Shown in pieces: positions 43,142-51,719 of a stretch of 61,691 nucleotides of DNA. The position numbers were made by a program, and so were the translations under genes. Within the stretch, counting starts at the first letter, position 1. Each line of letters starts with the position of its first letter. The notes under the pieces were generated by a model, which ran no database searches, was not told the DNA's origin, and was given only the letters and a program-made list of their open reading frames with translations. Origin of the DNA: Dinoroseobacter sp034111085 (GTDB lineage Bacteria > Pseudomonadota > Alphaproteobacteria > Rhodobacterales > Rhodobacteraceae); the NCBI GenBank assembly GCA_034111085.1, contig JAWUXZ010000043.1:1-61691 (forward strand), in the 5' to 3' direction.

Positions 43142-45166
43142 CTATTCCGCCGCGATCGATGTTTCCTCGGCGCGGGCTTTGGCGTTCGCGCTCAACTCGC
43201 CCATCAACTGGCTCGCACGTGCAATGGGGTTGGTCAGGTAGAAATCCTTGACCGCGCCCGCAAAGGCCGCCTCGCCCATCTTGCCCGCCTCGGGAATAAC
43301 CCAAGCGTTCTCAGCAACCTCATCAATCGCACCCAGATGCGGGGCCGCGGCCACCAACGCTTTGCGCAAACCCGCCAGCGAATCGTAGGGAAGGGCTGCG
43401 CCCATCTCGCCCGACAACGCCCGCAGGATCGCCCAGTTTTCCTTCGCCTCGCCCGGCGCAAACCCGGCGCGCAATGCCAACTGTGGCCGCCCTTCGGTGT
43501 TCACGAACAGGCCTTGCTCTTCGGTATAAGCGGCACCCGGCAGGATAATATCGGCGCGGTGCGCACCCCGGTCGCCGTGGCTGCCTTGGTAAATCACCAT
43601 TGGTCCTGCAGGAATATCGCCCTCGTCGGCACCGAGGTTGTAGACCACATCAGCGCCATCGAGTGCCGTCGTGATCCCGCCTTCGGTCACGCAACCCGCA
43701 TCCATCGCGCCAACGCGGCCCGCAGCAGTGTGCAAGATCAACAGGCCTGATTTCGTCTCGTACGCAAAGCGCATTGCCGCAGCCAGCACCGCCTCGCCAT
43801 CTTCGCGGGTCAGCGCGCCTTGGCCGATGATCACCATCGAGGCTTTGTCATGCACCTCTGAGTGATCTTTGCCGAGCAGTCCGGTCAGATCACTGGGGCC
43901 AGTTCCGATATGCGCATATGGATAAGTCAGATCGACGCCTTCACCGATCACGCCAATATTGGCACCCCGGCTCCAGGCTTTGCGCAGCCGCGCGTTCAGC
44001 ACGGGCGCTTCAAGACGCGGGTTCGTGCCGATCAGCATTATCGCCTCAGCGCTATCAATGTCTTCAATTTTGGCGGTTCCAGCATAGGCGCCGCGATTGC
44101 CAATGGGCAGCTTCGCGCCATCCGTGCGGCACTCAACAGATCCACCCAAGCCCTCAACAAAGCCCTTCAACGCAAACGCCGCCTCAGCCGGGGCCAAATC
44201 GCCCACAACGCCCGCAACTTTGGTGGCACCTTTCAGCGCACCGGCAGCTTTGCCTAGCGCTTCAGGCCATGTGGCAGGCCGCAATTTGCCGTTCTCGCGA
44301 ATATAGGGCGTATCCAGACGCTGACGCCGCAGGCCGTCCCAGACAAAGCGCGTCTTGTCAGAAATCCATTCCTCGTTCACGCCGTCATGGTTGCGCGGCA
44401 GCATCCGCATGCCTTCACGACCCTTGGTATCAACACGAATATTCGATCCCAGCGCGTCCATCACGTCGATGGTTTCGGTCTTGGTCAGCTCCCATGGGCG
44501 CGCGGTGAACGCGTAGGGCTTCGAGACGAGCGCGCCAACAGGGCACAGATCAATAATGTTACCTTGCAAGTTGCTGTCGAGGGTTTCACCAAGATAGGCG
44601 GTGATCTCAGCATCCTCGCCCCGGCCCGTCTGGCCCATTTGGTGAATGCCCGCGACTTCGGTGGTAAACCGCACGCAGCGCGTACAAGAGATGCAGCGCG
44701 TCATATGCGTCTCGACCAGTGGTCCCAGATCAAGGTCTTCGGTCGCGCGCTTCGGCTCGCGGTAGCGCGAGAAATCGACGCCGTAGGCCATGGCTTGGTC
44801 TTGCAGGTCGCACTCGCCGCCTTGGTCACAGATCGGGCAGTCGAGCGGATGGTTAATCAGCAGAAACTCCATCACGCCTTCGCGGGCCTTTTTGACCATT
44901 GGCGAGTTGGTTTTCACGACAGGCGGCGCGCCGTCAGGTCCGGGGCGCAAGTCCTTGACTTGCATCGCGCAGGACGCGGCGGGTTTCGGTGGACCGCCAA
45001 CAACTTCGACCAGACACATGCGGCAGTTGCCCGCGATGCTTAGGCGTTCGTGGTAGCAAAAGCGCGGCACCTCGACGCCTGCCTGCTCGCAAGCTTGGAT
45101 CAAGGTCATCAACGGATCGCATGCGACCTCTTTGTCGTCGATAATGATTGTGCGTAGGTCAGTCAT
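43142..45166 (-). CDS. nuoG: NADH-quinone oxidoreductase subunit G
   Basis: Largest peripheral subunit, carrying clusters N1b, N4 and N5. The 674-residue product has the 2Fe-2S ligands in RFCYHERLSIAGNCRMC (residues 35-51), CPICDQGGECDLQD near 106-119 and CISCTRCVRF near 155, then a degenerate molybdopterin oxidoreductase domain. The ATG at 45166 gives normal length; the ORF extends upstream to 45277 but that part overlaps another open frame. The ATG is overlapped by the stop of that frame (ATGA). Confidence 0.95.
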   Translation of the reverse strand: MTDLRTIIIDDKEVACDPLMTLIQACEQAGVEVPRFCYHERLSIAGNCRMCLVEVVGGPPKPAASCAMQVKDLRPGPDGAPPVVKTNSPMVKKAREGVMEFLLINHPLDCPICDQGGECDLQDQAMAYGVDFSRYREPKRATEDLDLGPLVETHMTRCISCTRCVRFTTEVAGIHQMGQTGRGEDAEITAYLGETLDSNLQGNIIDLCPVGALVSKPYAFTARPWELTKTETIDVMDALGSNIRVDTKGREGMRMLPRNHDGVNEEWISDKTRFVWDGLRRQRLDTPYIRENGKLRPATWPEALGKAAGALKGATKVAGVVGDLAPAEAAFALKGFVEGLGGSVECRTDGAKLPIGNRGAYAGTAKIEDIDSAEAIMLIGTNPRLEAPVLNARLRKAWSRGANIGVIGEGVDLTYPYAHIGTGPSDLTGLLGKDHSEVHDKASMVIIGQGALTREDGEAVLAAAMRFAYETKSGLLILHTAAGRVGAMDAGCVTEGGITTALDGADVVYNLGADEGDIPAGPMVIYQGSHGDRGAHRADIILPGAAYTEEQGLFVNTEGRPQLALRAGFAPGEAKENWAILRALSGEMGAALPYDSLAGLRKALVAAAPHLGAIDEVAENAWVIPEAGKMGEAAFAGAVKDFYLTNPIARASQLMGELSANAKARAEETSIAAE

Positions 45167-45348
45167 GGCGCGTCTCTCCAATCGGGCCGCGCATCGCTGC
45201 GCAGGGCCCCGTCCCGGTCCTGTTCGATACCGTGATAGACGATGTACGCATAGGGTAAATGCGGCGCTGCGTCCCAACCCGTTTGGCTTGACAGCGCCGC
45301 GATGCGATTTAGTCGCGCCGGATCAGCACACCAATGGCGCTGCCGCGG
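45163..45348 (-). pseudogene. protein-like open frame without a standard start, ending on nuoG
   Basis: On the minus strand a frame is open from 45348 to the TGA at 45165-45163 (61 codons plus stop). It contains no ATG, GTG or TTG. Its product looks like real protein (segments GWDAAPHLPYAYIVYHGIEQ and ALRSDARPDWRDAP) and its stop overlaps the nuoG start in the ATGA pattern used all along this operon. It could start at the CTG near 45294, be reached by frameshift from the DUF5333 gene (whose stop is at 45309), or be a decaying gene. Unrecognised family. Confidence 0.4.
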
Positions 45349-45740
45349 TCAATCTCGCCGTATCCTACGGCGCAGAAACTGTCGGTATCGCCCTCCACAG
45401 CCCCCACTTGGGTCAGGTATGCGATGGCTTCACCCTTCACGCGCGCCTGCTCTTCTTCGCTATCGACGTAATCAGTCGCCTCGCCCATTGAATAACCCAG
45501 CGCAAACGCGCGGTTCAGCAGGCCGAAGGCCACACCGCGCGCCTTCCATGTGCGCTCACCAATGGCAGGGCAGGTATTGCGGATCGCATCCGCAGCCGCG
45601 ACCCAGCGCAGCCCGCTGGAAATATCTGCATCATCGCGTAGCGCTTGGAAATCCGTTGCAAGCGCAGGCGTGGCAGACAGGACGAGGGCCAAGGCAATGT
45701 AGGGCAAACGCATGATATCACTCCGAAATGACTGACGCAA
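45309..45740 (-). CDS. DUF5333 family protein, copy 1
   Basis: The 143-residue product has a signal peptide (ALALVLSATPALA, cleavage near residue 23) and a helical periplasmic domain with two Cys (C48 and C121, in RNTCPAI and DSFCAVG) likely forming a disulfide. This is the DUF5333 pattern (helices, DGY/GYS, C near both ends) found beside nuo genes in Rhodobacteraceae. The function is unknown. A second copy is immediately upstream. Confidence 0.7.
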   Translation of the reverse strand: MRQSFRSDIMRLPYIALALVLSATPALATDFQALRDDADISSGLRWVAAADAIRNTCPAIGERTWKARGVAFGLLNRAFALGYSMGEATDYVDSEEEQARVKGEAIAYLTQVGAVEGDTDSFCAVGYGEIDRGSAIGVLIRRD

Positions 45741-45831
45741 AACCGCGCCGTTATGCTTAGGGACTTGGGGCGAAGGGGGGCGCTATGCAATAACGCGTCC
45801 CAGTTATCGGCAATCGCCCGCCCGTTTTGTG

Positions 45832-46233
45832 TTACTCGACGTCCTCGACCAGATACGCGCCAATGGCGGTTTCTTCTGCCAGCTCGGCACGCGCAGCCGC
45901 GCACACAGCGTCCTCATCGGGCTCGCTTAGATCGGGGTGTTTTTCAAGAAACGCGGTTTGCAGATCGAGCAACGCCAGAGACGTGTCGATCATTTGGGTC
46001 GCGAGCATGTCAGTATCGAATCCGTCGGCGGTCAGTTGTTCCTGCAACTCGGTCGTCGCAGAGCCCGCAGCCAAAAGGTCCATCCCCATCGGCGCGCAGG
46101 AGATCGCCAATGCTTCGGCCATGGTCACTGCAAAAAGAGTGTCCACATAATAATCAGGCGCAGGGCGCAGGTCTTCGGCGGAAAGCGGGCTGGCCATGGT
46201 CAACGCCACGGCGAAAGGGATCATGCGTTTCAT
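45832..46233 (-). CDS. DUF5333-like protein, copy 2
   Basis: The 133-residue product has a signal peptide (MKRMIPFAVALTMASPLSAE) and the same layout as the neighbouring DUF5333 protein: helices with one Cys near residue 45 (AISCAPMG) and one near the C-terminus (DAVCAAARAEL), and similar helices between. I chose the ATG at 46233; the longer frame to 46485 is not signal-like. The two genes are probably diverged duplicates. Secreted to the periplasm; the role is unknown. Confidence 0.65.
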   Translation of the reverse strand: MKRMIPFAVALTMASPLSAEDLRPAPDYYVDTLFAVTMAEALAISCAPMGMDLLAAGSATTELQEQLTADGFDTDMLATQMIDTSLALLDLQTAFLEKHPDLSEPDEDAVCAAARAELAEETAIGAYLVEDVE

Positions 46234-46322
46234 GTGCTTAGATGTCGCCCATCGCCGGAATGGTGTCAAAGGTAAACGCCGCCGGGGATCACCGGGCGGC
46301 GCGTATTGAGCGTGCAGGCGGG

Positions 46323-46733
46323 CTAGGTAAACGCCGCGACGAGCGCAAGCCCTGCAATCGCGAGGATGCAGAAGAACCCAATAGAAAAGCCCAGCGAGCG
46401 CAGTCCTTGGTTTTCCGTCCCCACATGCACAACGGCCATGAATATCCGCGCCACGAGGAAGATCGAGGCCAGTAGGTTCACCCAAAATGGGTTCGCCCCC
46501 AGCAAAATCGCCGCTAGCGTCACCGCGAGGAACGGCCCAGTCGTCTCCATCGCGTTCGCAAAGGCGCGGGCACGGCGATAAGTCGGATCGGCATAATCGC
46601 GCTTGATCATGCCGCTTTGCGTGCGGTTGTCGGGGCTACGACCCGTTGTCGACAGCCCCATAAGGACCACCATCAAAACGCCCCAAGCAGCGATTGCCGC
46701 CAGAGCATGCGAATATGCGTCAAACTGATCCAT
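46323..46733 (-). CDS. MAPEG-family membrane protein
   Basis: The 136-residue product has four hydrophobic helices and the MAPEG-like segment RRARAFANAMETTGPFLA near residues 53-70 (compare the RA..N..E..P pattern), then LLASIFLVARIFMAVVHV. Eukaryotic MAPEG proteins are glutathione transferases or lipid enzymes; bacterial roles are mostly unknown. The start overlaps the preceding small gene (TAATG). Part of the nuo operon. Confidence 0.8.
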   Translation of the reverse strand: MDQFDAYSHALAAIAAWGVLMVVLMGLSTTGRSPDNRTQSGMIKRDYADPTYRRARAFANAMETTGPFLAVTLAAILLGANPFWVNLLASIFLVARIFMAVVHVGTENQGLRSLGFSIGFFCILAIAGLALVAAFT

Positions 46734-46912
46734 TATTTCACTGTCCTAAAAGTTTTCCGCTCAGGGCGCAGGGTATCGAGAAAGCACCAAACCCGCGCCC
46801 AAACGCCAGCAAACCCGTCGCCGGAGCGCTGCATTTCCGGGGCCTGAACGCCTTGGGTGCGCGAGGCCGCGTCACGGGTAAAATGGTCGTAGTGGTAGGG
46901 GTTGAAACACAT
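46733..46912 (-). CDS. 59-residue nuo-operon protein, unknown
   Basis: The 59-residue product starts MCFNPYHYDHFTRDAA, is aromatic- and charge-rich, and contains SGDGFAGVWARVWCFLDTLR then a basic end (ERKTFRTVK). The ATG at 46912 is chosen because the family-like Met-Cys-Phe start follows; the frame extends to 46969 without support. Its stop overlaps the MAPEG gene start by 1 nt. No transmembrane helix is seen. Possibly a soluble accessory factor of complex I; unproven. Confidence 0.6.
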   Translation of the reverse strand: MCFNPYHYDHFTRDAASRTQGVQAPEMQRSGDGFAGVWARVWCFLDTLRPERKTFRTVK

Positions 46913-47022
46913 GGGTCTGTCCTTTGCGTCATTTGGCGGCACTATTGACTGGTAGGCACCGGAACGCAAAGGGCGCGACGGCTTTTCAGCCCCGCGCCCT
47001 TCACCAAATCTCGATCAGCGGC

Positions 47023-48318
47023 TTACTCAGCTGCCACCGCACTCACACGTCCGGTCCGTTTGGCCTTGATCCGGTCCTCGATCTCGCCCCGGAAGTGGCG
47101 CACGAGACCTTGGATCGGCCACGCCGCCGCATCGCCGAGCGCACAAATCGTATGGCCCTCAACCTGCTTGGTCACGTCGAGCAGCATGTCGATTTCCTCG
47201 ACCTCTGCCTCGCCCGTCACCAGACGTTCCATCACGCGCATCATCCAGCCAGTGCCCTCGCGGCACGGCGTGCATTGCCCGCAGCTCTCGTGCTTATAGA
47301 ACTTCGACAGACGCCAGATCGCTTTGATAATATCGGTGCTCTCGTCCATCACGATAACCGCCGCGGTACCCAGACCCGACCGCTGCTCCCGCACCCAGTC
47401 AAAATACATGATCGCATCTTTCATCACGTCACGCGGCAAACACGGCACAGATGACCCGCCGGGGATCACCGCTTTGAGGTTGTCCCAACCGCCACGAATA
47501 CCGCCGCAATGGCGATCAATCAGCTCTTCAAAGCCGATGCTCATTTCTTCCTCGACCACACATGGGTTGTTCACATGGCCCGAGATCGCGAACAGTTTGG
47601 TGCCAGTGTTGTTGGGCCGACCAAAGCCCGCAAACCACTCACCGCCCCGACGCAGGATCGTCGGGACCACTGCAATCGACTCGACGTTATTAACAGTCGT
47701 CGGGCAACCATACAGACCCGCGCCAGCTGGAAATGGCGGCTTCATACGCGGCATGCCCTTTTTACCCTCGAGCGATTCTAGAAGTGCCGTTTCCTCGCCA
47801 CAGATATAGGCGCCGGCGCCGTGGTGCAGGTAGATGTCGAAATCCCAGCCCGAGCCACACGCGTTCTTTCCAACCAGACCCGCCGCATAAGCCTCGTCCA
47901 TCGCCGCTTGCAGCACCTCTTTTTCGCGGATGTATTCGCCGCGAATATAGATGTAGCAGGCGTGTGCATTCATCGCGAAAGACGCGATCAGGCAGCCTTC
48001 GATCAGGGTGTGCGGATCATGGCGCATGATCTCGCGGTCTTTGCAGGTGCCGGGCTCAGACTCGTCGGCATTAACCACCAGATACGCCGGACGTCCGTCG
48101 GACTCCTTGGGCATAAACGACCATTTCAGGCCAGTCGGGAAGCCCGCGCCACCACGGCCGCGCAGCCCAGAGGCTTTCATGATCTCAACGATCTTATCGC
48201 GCCCAAGGCCAATCAAGTCCTTGGTGCCATCCCAATGGCCGCGCTTTTGTGCGCCCGCCAGCGAGCGGTCGTGCATTCCGTAGATATTGGTGAAGATCCG
48301 GTCCTGATCTTGCAGCAT
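47023..48318 (-). CDS. nuoF: NADH-quinone oxidoreductase subunit F
   Basis: NADH-oxidising subunit with FMN and cluster N3. The 431-residue product has the NADH site GRGGAGFPTG near residues 54-63, the FMN motif AYICGEETALLESLEG near 169 and the 4Fe-4S ligands CGQCTPCREG near 345-354. It follows DUF5337 by 4 bp. Confidence 0.96.
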   Translation of the reverse strand: MLQDQDRIFTNIYGMHDRSLAGAQKRGHWDGTKDLIGLGRDKIVEIMKASGLRGRGGAGFPTGLKWSFMPKESDGRPAYLVVNADESEPGTCKDREIMRHDPHTLIEGCLIASFAMNAHACYIYIRGEYIREKEVLQAAMDEAYAAGLVGKNACGSGWDFDIYLHHGAGAYICGEETALLESLEGKKGMPRMKPPFPAGAGLYGCPTTVNNVESIAVVPTILRRGGEWFAGFGRPNNTGTKLFAISGHVNNPCVVEEEMSIGFEELIDRHCGGIRGGWDNLKAVIPGGSSVPCLPRDVMKDAIMYFDWVREQRSGLGTAAVIVMDESTDIIKAIWRLSKFYKHESCGQCTPCREGTGWMMRVMERLVTGEAEVEEIDMLLDVTKQVEGHTICALGDAAAWPIQGLVRHFRGEIEDRIKAKRTGRVSAVAAE

Positions 48319-48322
48319 GTCT

Positions 48323-48550
48323 TTAGTCTCCCATGTGTCGGCGTGCCCGCCAGACGCGGTAAAGGATCACCAGCGCGAAGAAAAACGCCGCCAGTGCTGC
48401 GAGATCGAAGAGGAAGACAAAGCGCACGGGCAAGCCCATTTGCCCGCCAAAGCTGACCGCCCCCAGCCACAGCACGCCTGTGGCCGCGATGATTATCGCA
48501 GCCAGACGGGCCTGTTTGGCGAGAGCAAGTTGATCAGCTTCATTGGTCAT
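48323..48550 (-). CDS. DUF5337 family membrane protein
   Basis: The 75-residue product has two transmembrane helices (about residues 15-32 and 43-64) and short charged ends (QLALAKQARLAA at the N-terminus, YRVWRARR at the C-terminus). This is the DUF5337 family, known as a small nuo-operon neighbour in Rhodobacteraceae. It lies 4 bp from both neighbours, so it is co-translated with nuoF and the HhH protein. Function unknown. Confidence 0.75.
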   Translation of the reverse strand: MTNEADQLALAKQARLAAIIIAATGVLWLGAVSFGGQMGLPVRFVFLFDLAALAAFFFALVILYRVWRARRHMGD

Positions 48551-48554
48551 TTGC

Positions 48555-49289
48555 TTAGTAAACGTCCCCGCCTTCTACTCGCTTAGAAAATTCAGTCTCA
48601 CCGCCAGCGGCAAGGGTTTTGGCTTGCTCAACCCAAGTGTCACGGGTCACGCGGCCTTTGAAGCCCTGGAGGTTCTGGTCAACCCAAACAACCTCGTCCG
48701 CGCTCCAGCCGCCGATCTGGTCGAAGTGGTAAAAGCCCAGAGAATTGCAGAGCTTCTCCATCTTCGGGCCAATACCTTTGATCTGTTTGAGATCATCGGC
48801 TTTGCCACCGCGCGCCGCAATCAGTGCTTCTGGGCGGGTGCCCTCGCGGGGTGTCGCTTCAACTGCTGCAGGCGCTGTCGGCGCTTTGGACGCGGGTGTT
48901 GCCGCTAGGGCCGCCGACTTAGGTTCGGTCGACTTCGGTTCTGTCGTCTTTGCAGGTGGCGCAGCTTTCGCGACTGGCGCGTTCTTCTTCGGTGCCGCTG
49001 CTGGTACTGAGGACGGCGCAGCTTTCACCGCAGTCGACTCGTCCCGCTTTGCTTGTTTTTTCTCTTCAACGTGCGTTTGAGCCTGCACTTCGGTCTCGCG
49101 GACCCCGCCACAAATAAAATGCAGCAAAAGCGCCGACACCACGGCCCAGATTACGGCCCCCGCAAACAGCGCTAGCAGGAACGACCAAGAGCCTAGCGAT
49201 ATCAGCGCCCACATCGCGCATAAGCCCACCAGCGCTGCCACGCCCATACAGGCGGAGCGACAGAATTTATGATCTGAAATCTTATCCAT
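48555..49289 (-). CDS. membrane protein with NuoE-like HhH C-terminal domain
   Basis: The 244-residue product has two transmembrane helices (about residues 13-35 and 38-60), a Lys/Ala/Pro linker (65-155) and a C-terminal helix-hairpin-helix-like domain (LKQIKGIGPKMEKLCNSLG near 167, FYHFDQIGGWSADEVVWVD near 186, FKGRVTRDTWVEQAK near 210). The same domain ends NuoE, encoded just upstream, with about two thirds identity by eye. It may dock to complex I or to the same partner as the NuoE tail. 26 bp gap to nuoE. Confidence 0.75.
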   Translation of the reverse strand: MDKISDHKFCRSACMGVAALVGLCAMWALISLGSWSFLLALFAGAVIWAVVSALLLHFICGGVRETEVQAQTHVEEKKQAKRDESTAVKAAPSSVPAAAPKKNAPVAKAAPPAKTTEPKSTEPKSAALAATPASKAPTAPAAVEATPREGTRPEALIAARGGKADDLKQIKGIGPKMEKLCNSLGFYHFDQIGGWSADEVVWVDQNLQGFKGRVTRDTWVEQAKTLAAGGETEFSKRVEGGDVY

Positions 49290-49315
49290 TGCGATATTTC
49301 CCCAGTTTCAAACGA

Positions 49316-50383
49316 TCAGGTATCGTAGATATCGCCTTTCTTAGCGCGCTGGGAGAACTCTGTCTCGCTTCCTGTTGCAAGGAGTTTGGCTTGTGCGACC
49401 CAAGCATCACGGCTTACGCGGCCCTTGAAGCCTTCGAGATTGTCATCGACCCACGCCACTTCCTCGGCATTCCAACCGGAGATTTGGTCGAAATGATAAA
49501 ATCCAAGACGGTTGAGAAGCGCCTCCATTGCGGGGCCAACGCCCTTAATCATCTTTAAATCATCCGCGCCGCCGTCGCGCGCTTTGTCCAGCGCCTCAGG
49601 TCGCGATTGCGCAACATCCGCGACCGGAGCTGCAACAGAGGCAGGCTTTGCAGGCGCAGGCCGCTCCATAACCGCAACATCGCGCCAAGGCGTCAGAAGT
49701 GGGACCTCGGTCCCATCGATGCGCTTGAGCGTATCGCCAATATCGCGGGCCAGACCGGCGCTTGCATTCAGCGGATCATGCGGTTTTTCCCATGCCTTGA
49801 GGCTGGTCAACCCACCCTTAGGTTCCGCCGCATAACGTCCATTCTGCGGGCCGGGCTGCGGGATATGGCCTTCAGCGATCTTATCGAGGATCAGAGCGAA
49901 ATTCTGCGTCGTCAGGTCCTCGTAATAATCTTTGCCGATCTGGGCCATGGGAGCGTTGGCGCACGCCCCAAGGCATTCGACCTCTTCCCAAGAAAACTTG
50001 CCGTCTTCGCTCAGCATATGGGACTTGGGCGCGATCTTCTCTTTGCAAACCCCGATCAAATCCTCCGCGCCACAAATCATGCATGAGGTCGTCCCACACA
50101 CCTGAATATGCGCAACACTGCCCACGGGGCTGAGCTGGTACATGAAATAGAACGTCGCCACCTCAAGGCCGCGGATATGCGCAAGGCCCAGCATATCGCA
50201 GACATGTTCAATCGCGGGGCGACTTAACCAGCCCTCTTGTTCCTGAGCGCGCCACAAAAGCGGGATAATCGCGCTGGCCTGACGGCCTTCGGGGTACTTG
50301 CTGATCTGCCCGTGGGCCCACGCGAGGTTGTCGGGCGTGTAAGCAAAGCTGTCAGGCTGGTGTTGGGCTAGGCGGCGGAGCAT
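49316..50383 (-). CDS. nuoE: NADH-quinone oxidoreductase subunit E, extended
   Basis: 2Fe-2S subunit (cluster N1a) that forms the NADH dehydrogenase module with NuoF. The 355-residue product is about twice the usual 160-180 residues. The thioredoxin-like ferredoxin domain is at residues 15-170 (ligands in CGTTSCMIC and CLGACANAPM). After a Pro/Ala-rich linker comes an extra domain (about 275-355: LKMIKGVGPAMEALLNRLGF, then SGWNAEEVAWVD) shared with the next gene. Extended NuoE is seen in related alphaproteobacteria. Confidence 0.94.
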   Translation of the reverse strand: MLRRLAQHQPDSFAYTPDNLAWAHGQISKYPEGRQASAIIPLLWRAQEQEGWLSRPAIEHVCDMLGLAHIRGLEVATFYFMYQLSPVGSVAHIQVCGTTSCMICGAEDLIGVCKEKIAPKSHMLSEDGKFSWEEVECLGACANAPMAQIGKDYYEDLTTQNFALILDKIAEGHIPQPGPQNGRYAAEPKGGLTSLKAWEKPHDPLNASAGLARDIGDTLKRIDGTEVPLLTPWRDVAVMERPAPAKPASVAAPVADVAQSRPEALDKARDGGADDLKMIKGVGPAMEALLNRLGFYHFDQISGWNAEEVAWVDDNLEGFKGRVSRDAWVAQAKLLATGSETEFSQRAKKGDIYDT

Positions 50384-50487
50384 ATCGGTGTCCTATCGGT
50401 CGGTCAGTTCGTATCGCTGATCTCAGCGCAATGAGTATTTTGGGCCAGGTGAAGGCCGGGCGCAGTGCAGATCGAGAGGGGCATGCC

Positions 50488-51705
50488 TCATCGATCAATC
50501 TCGCCGAACACCACGTCCATCGTGCCGATGATCGCGGCCACATCGGCCAGTTGGTGCCCGCTGGCCACATGATCCATCGCCTGCAGGTGCAGATAGCCCG
50601 GCGCGCGGATTTTCGCGCGGTACGGACGGTTGGTCCCATCAGCCACCAGATAAACGCCAAACTCGCCCTTGGGCGCTTCCACGGCGGCATAAATCTCGCC
50701 CGCGGGGACGTGGAAACCTTCGGTGTATAGCTTGAAGTGGTGAATCAAGGCCTCCATCGAGGTCTTCATCTCGCCGCGCTTGGGAGGCGTGATCTTGCCG
50801 CGTGCCATGATCTCGCCTTGGCCTTCGGGCGCGCGCAGCTTCACTATAGCCTGGCGGATGATCTTAACGCTCTCGCGCATTTCCTGCATCCGGCACAGGT
50901 AGCGGTCATAACAATCGCCGTTTTTGCCGATGGGGATCTGGAAATCGAACTCGTTATAGCACTCGTATGGCTGCGCTCGGCGCAAATCCCACGCCATTCC
51001 GGACCCACGTACCATCACGCCAGAGAAGCCCCAATCGAGCGCCTCTTGCTCGGTCACGACCCCAATATCGGCGTTGCGCTGCTTGAAAATCCGGTTCTCG
51101 GTCAGCAGCGTGTCGATATCGTCGAGCACCAAAAGGAACGGATCGCACCACGTCTCGATATCATCGAGCAGCGCTGGCGGCAGGTCTTGGTGCACACCAC
51201 CGGGACGGAAATAGGCCGCGTGCAGGCGTGCGCCGCAAGCCCGCTCGTAGAAAATCATTAACTTTTCGCGTTCCTCAAAGCCCCAAAGCGGCGGCGTCAG
51301 CGCGCCCACATCCATGGCTTGCGTGGTCACGTTCAGCAGGTGGCTCAGCACGCGGCCAATCTCGGAGTATAGCACTCGGATCAAGGACGCACGGCGCGGC
51401 ACCTCAACGCCCGTCAGCGTCTCGATCGCCAAGCACCATGCGTGTTCTTGGTTCATCGGAGCGACGTAATCGAGGCGGTCGAAATAGGGTAAGTTCTGTA
51501 GATACGTCCGCGTCTCCATCAGCTTCTCGGTGCCGCGGTGCAGCAGGCCGATATGGGGGTCGCAACGCTCGACGATTTCGCCGTCCAGCTCCAGCACCAA
51601 GCGCAGCACGCCGTGGGCCGCAGGGTGTTGCGGGCCGAAATTGATATTGAAGTTACGGATCTTCTGTTCGCCCGTAAGCGTATCGTTGAAGCCAGTTCCG
51701 TCCAT
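50488..51705 (-). CDS. nuoD: NADH-quinone oxidoreductase subunit D
   Basis: 49-kDa-type subunit forming the quinone cavity with NuoB. The 405-residue product has INFGPQHPAAHGVLRL near residues 21-36 and EPPKGEFGVYLV-like APKGEFGVYLVADG near 354. The ATG at 51705 has GGA about 7 nt upstream; the frame extends back to 51735 but overlaps the sulfotransferase stop. 104 bp separate it from nuoE, holding no convincing gene. Confidence 0.95.
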   Translation of the reverse strand: MDGTGFNDTLTGEQKIRNFNINFGPQHPAAHGVLRLVLELDGEIVERCDPHIGLLHRGTEKLMETRTYLQNLPYFDRLDYVAPMNQEHAWCLAIETLTGVEVPRRASLIRVLYSEIGRVLSHLLNVTTQAMDVGALTPPLWGFEEREKLMIFYERACGARLHAAYFRPGGVHQDLPPALLDDIETWCDPFLLVLDDIDTLLTENRIFKQRNADIGVVTEQEALDWGFSGVMVRGSGMAWDLRRAQPYECYNEFDFQIPIGKNGDCYDRYLCRMQEMRESVKIIRQAIVKLRAPEGQGEIMARGKITPPKRGEMKTSMEALIHHFKLYTEGFHVPAGEIYAAVEAPKGEFGVYLVADGTNRPYRAKIRAPGYLHLQAMDHVASGHQLADVAAIIGTMDVVFGEIDR

Positions 51706-51719
51706 GATCCTATCCGTCC

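Noticed and set aside
45167..45277. N-terminal extension of nuoG to 45277
   Set aside because: Adds an Arg-rich segment absent from NuoG; ATG 45166 gives normal length.
46234..46485. N-terminal extension of DUF5333 copy 2
   Set aside because: The upstream part is not signal-like and overlaps other sequence; ATG 46233 starts a clear signal peptide.
50423..50491. 22-codon ORF overlapping the nuoD stop, in the nuoD-nuoE gap
   Set aside because: Very short, with Pro/Arg-rich content and no recognisable feature; its overlap with the stop may be chance.
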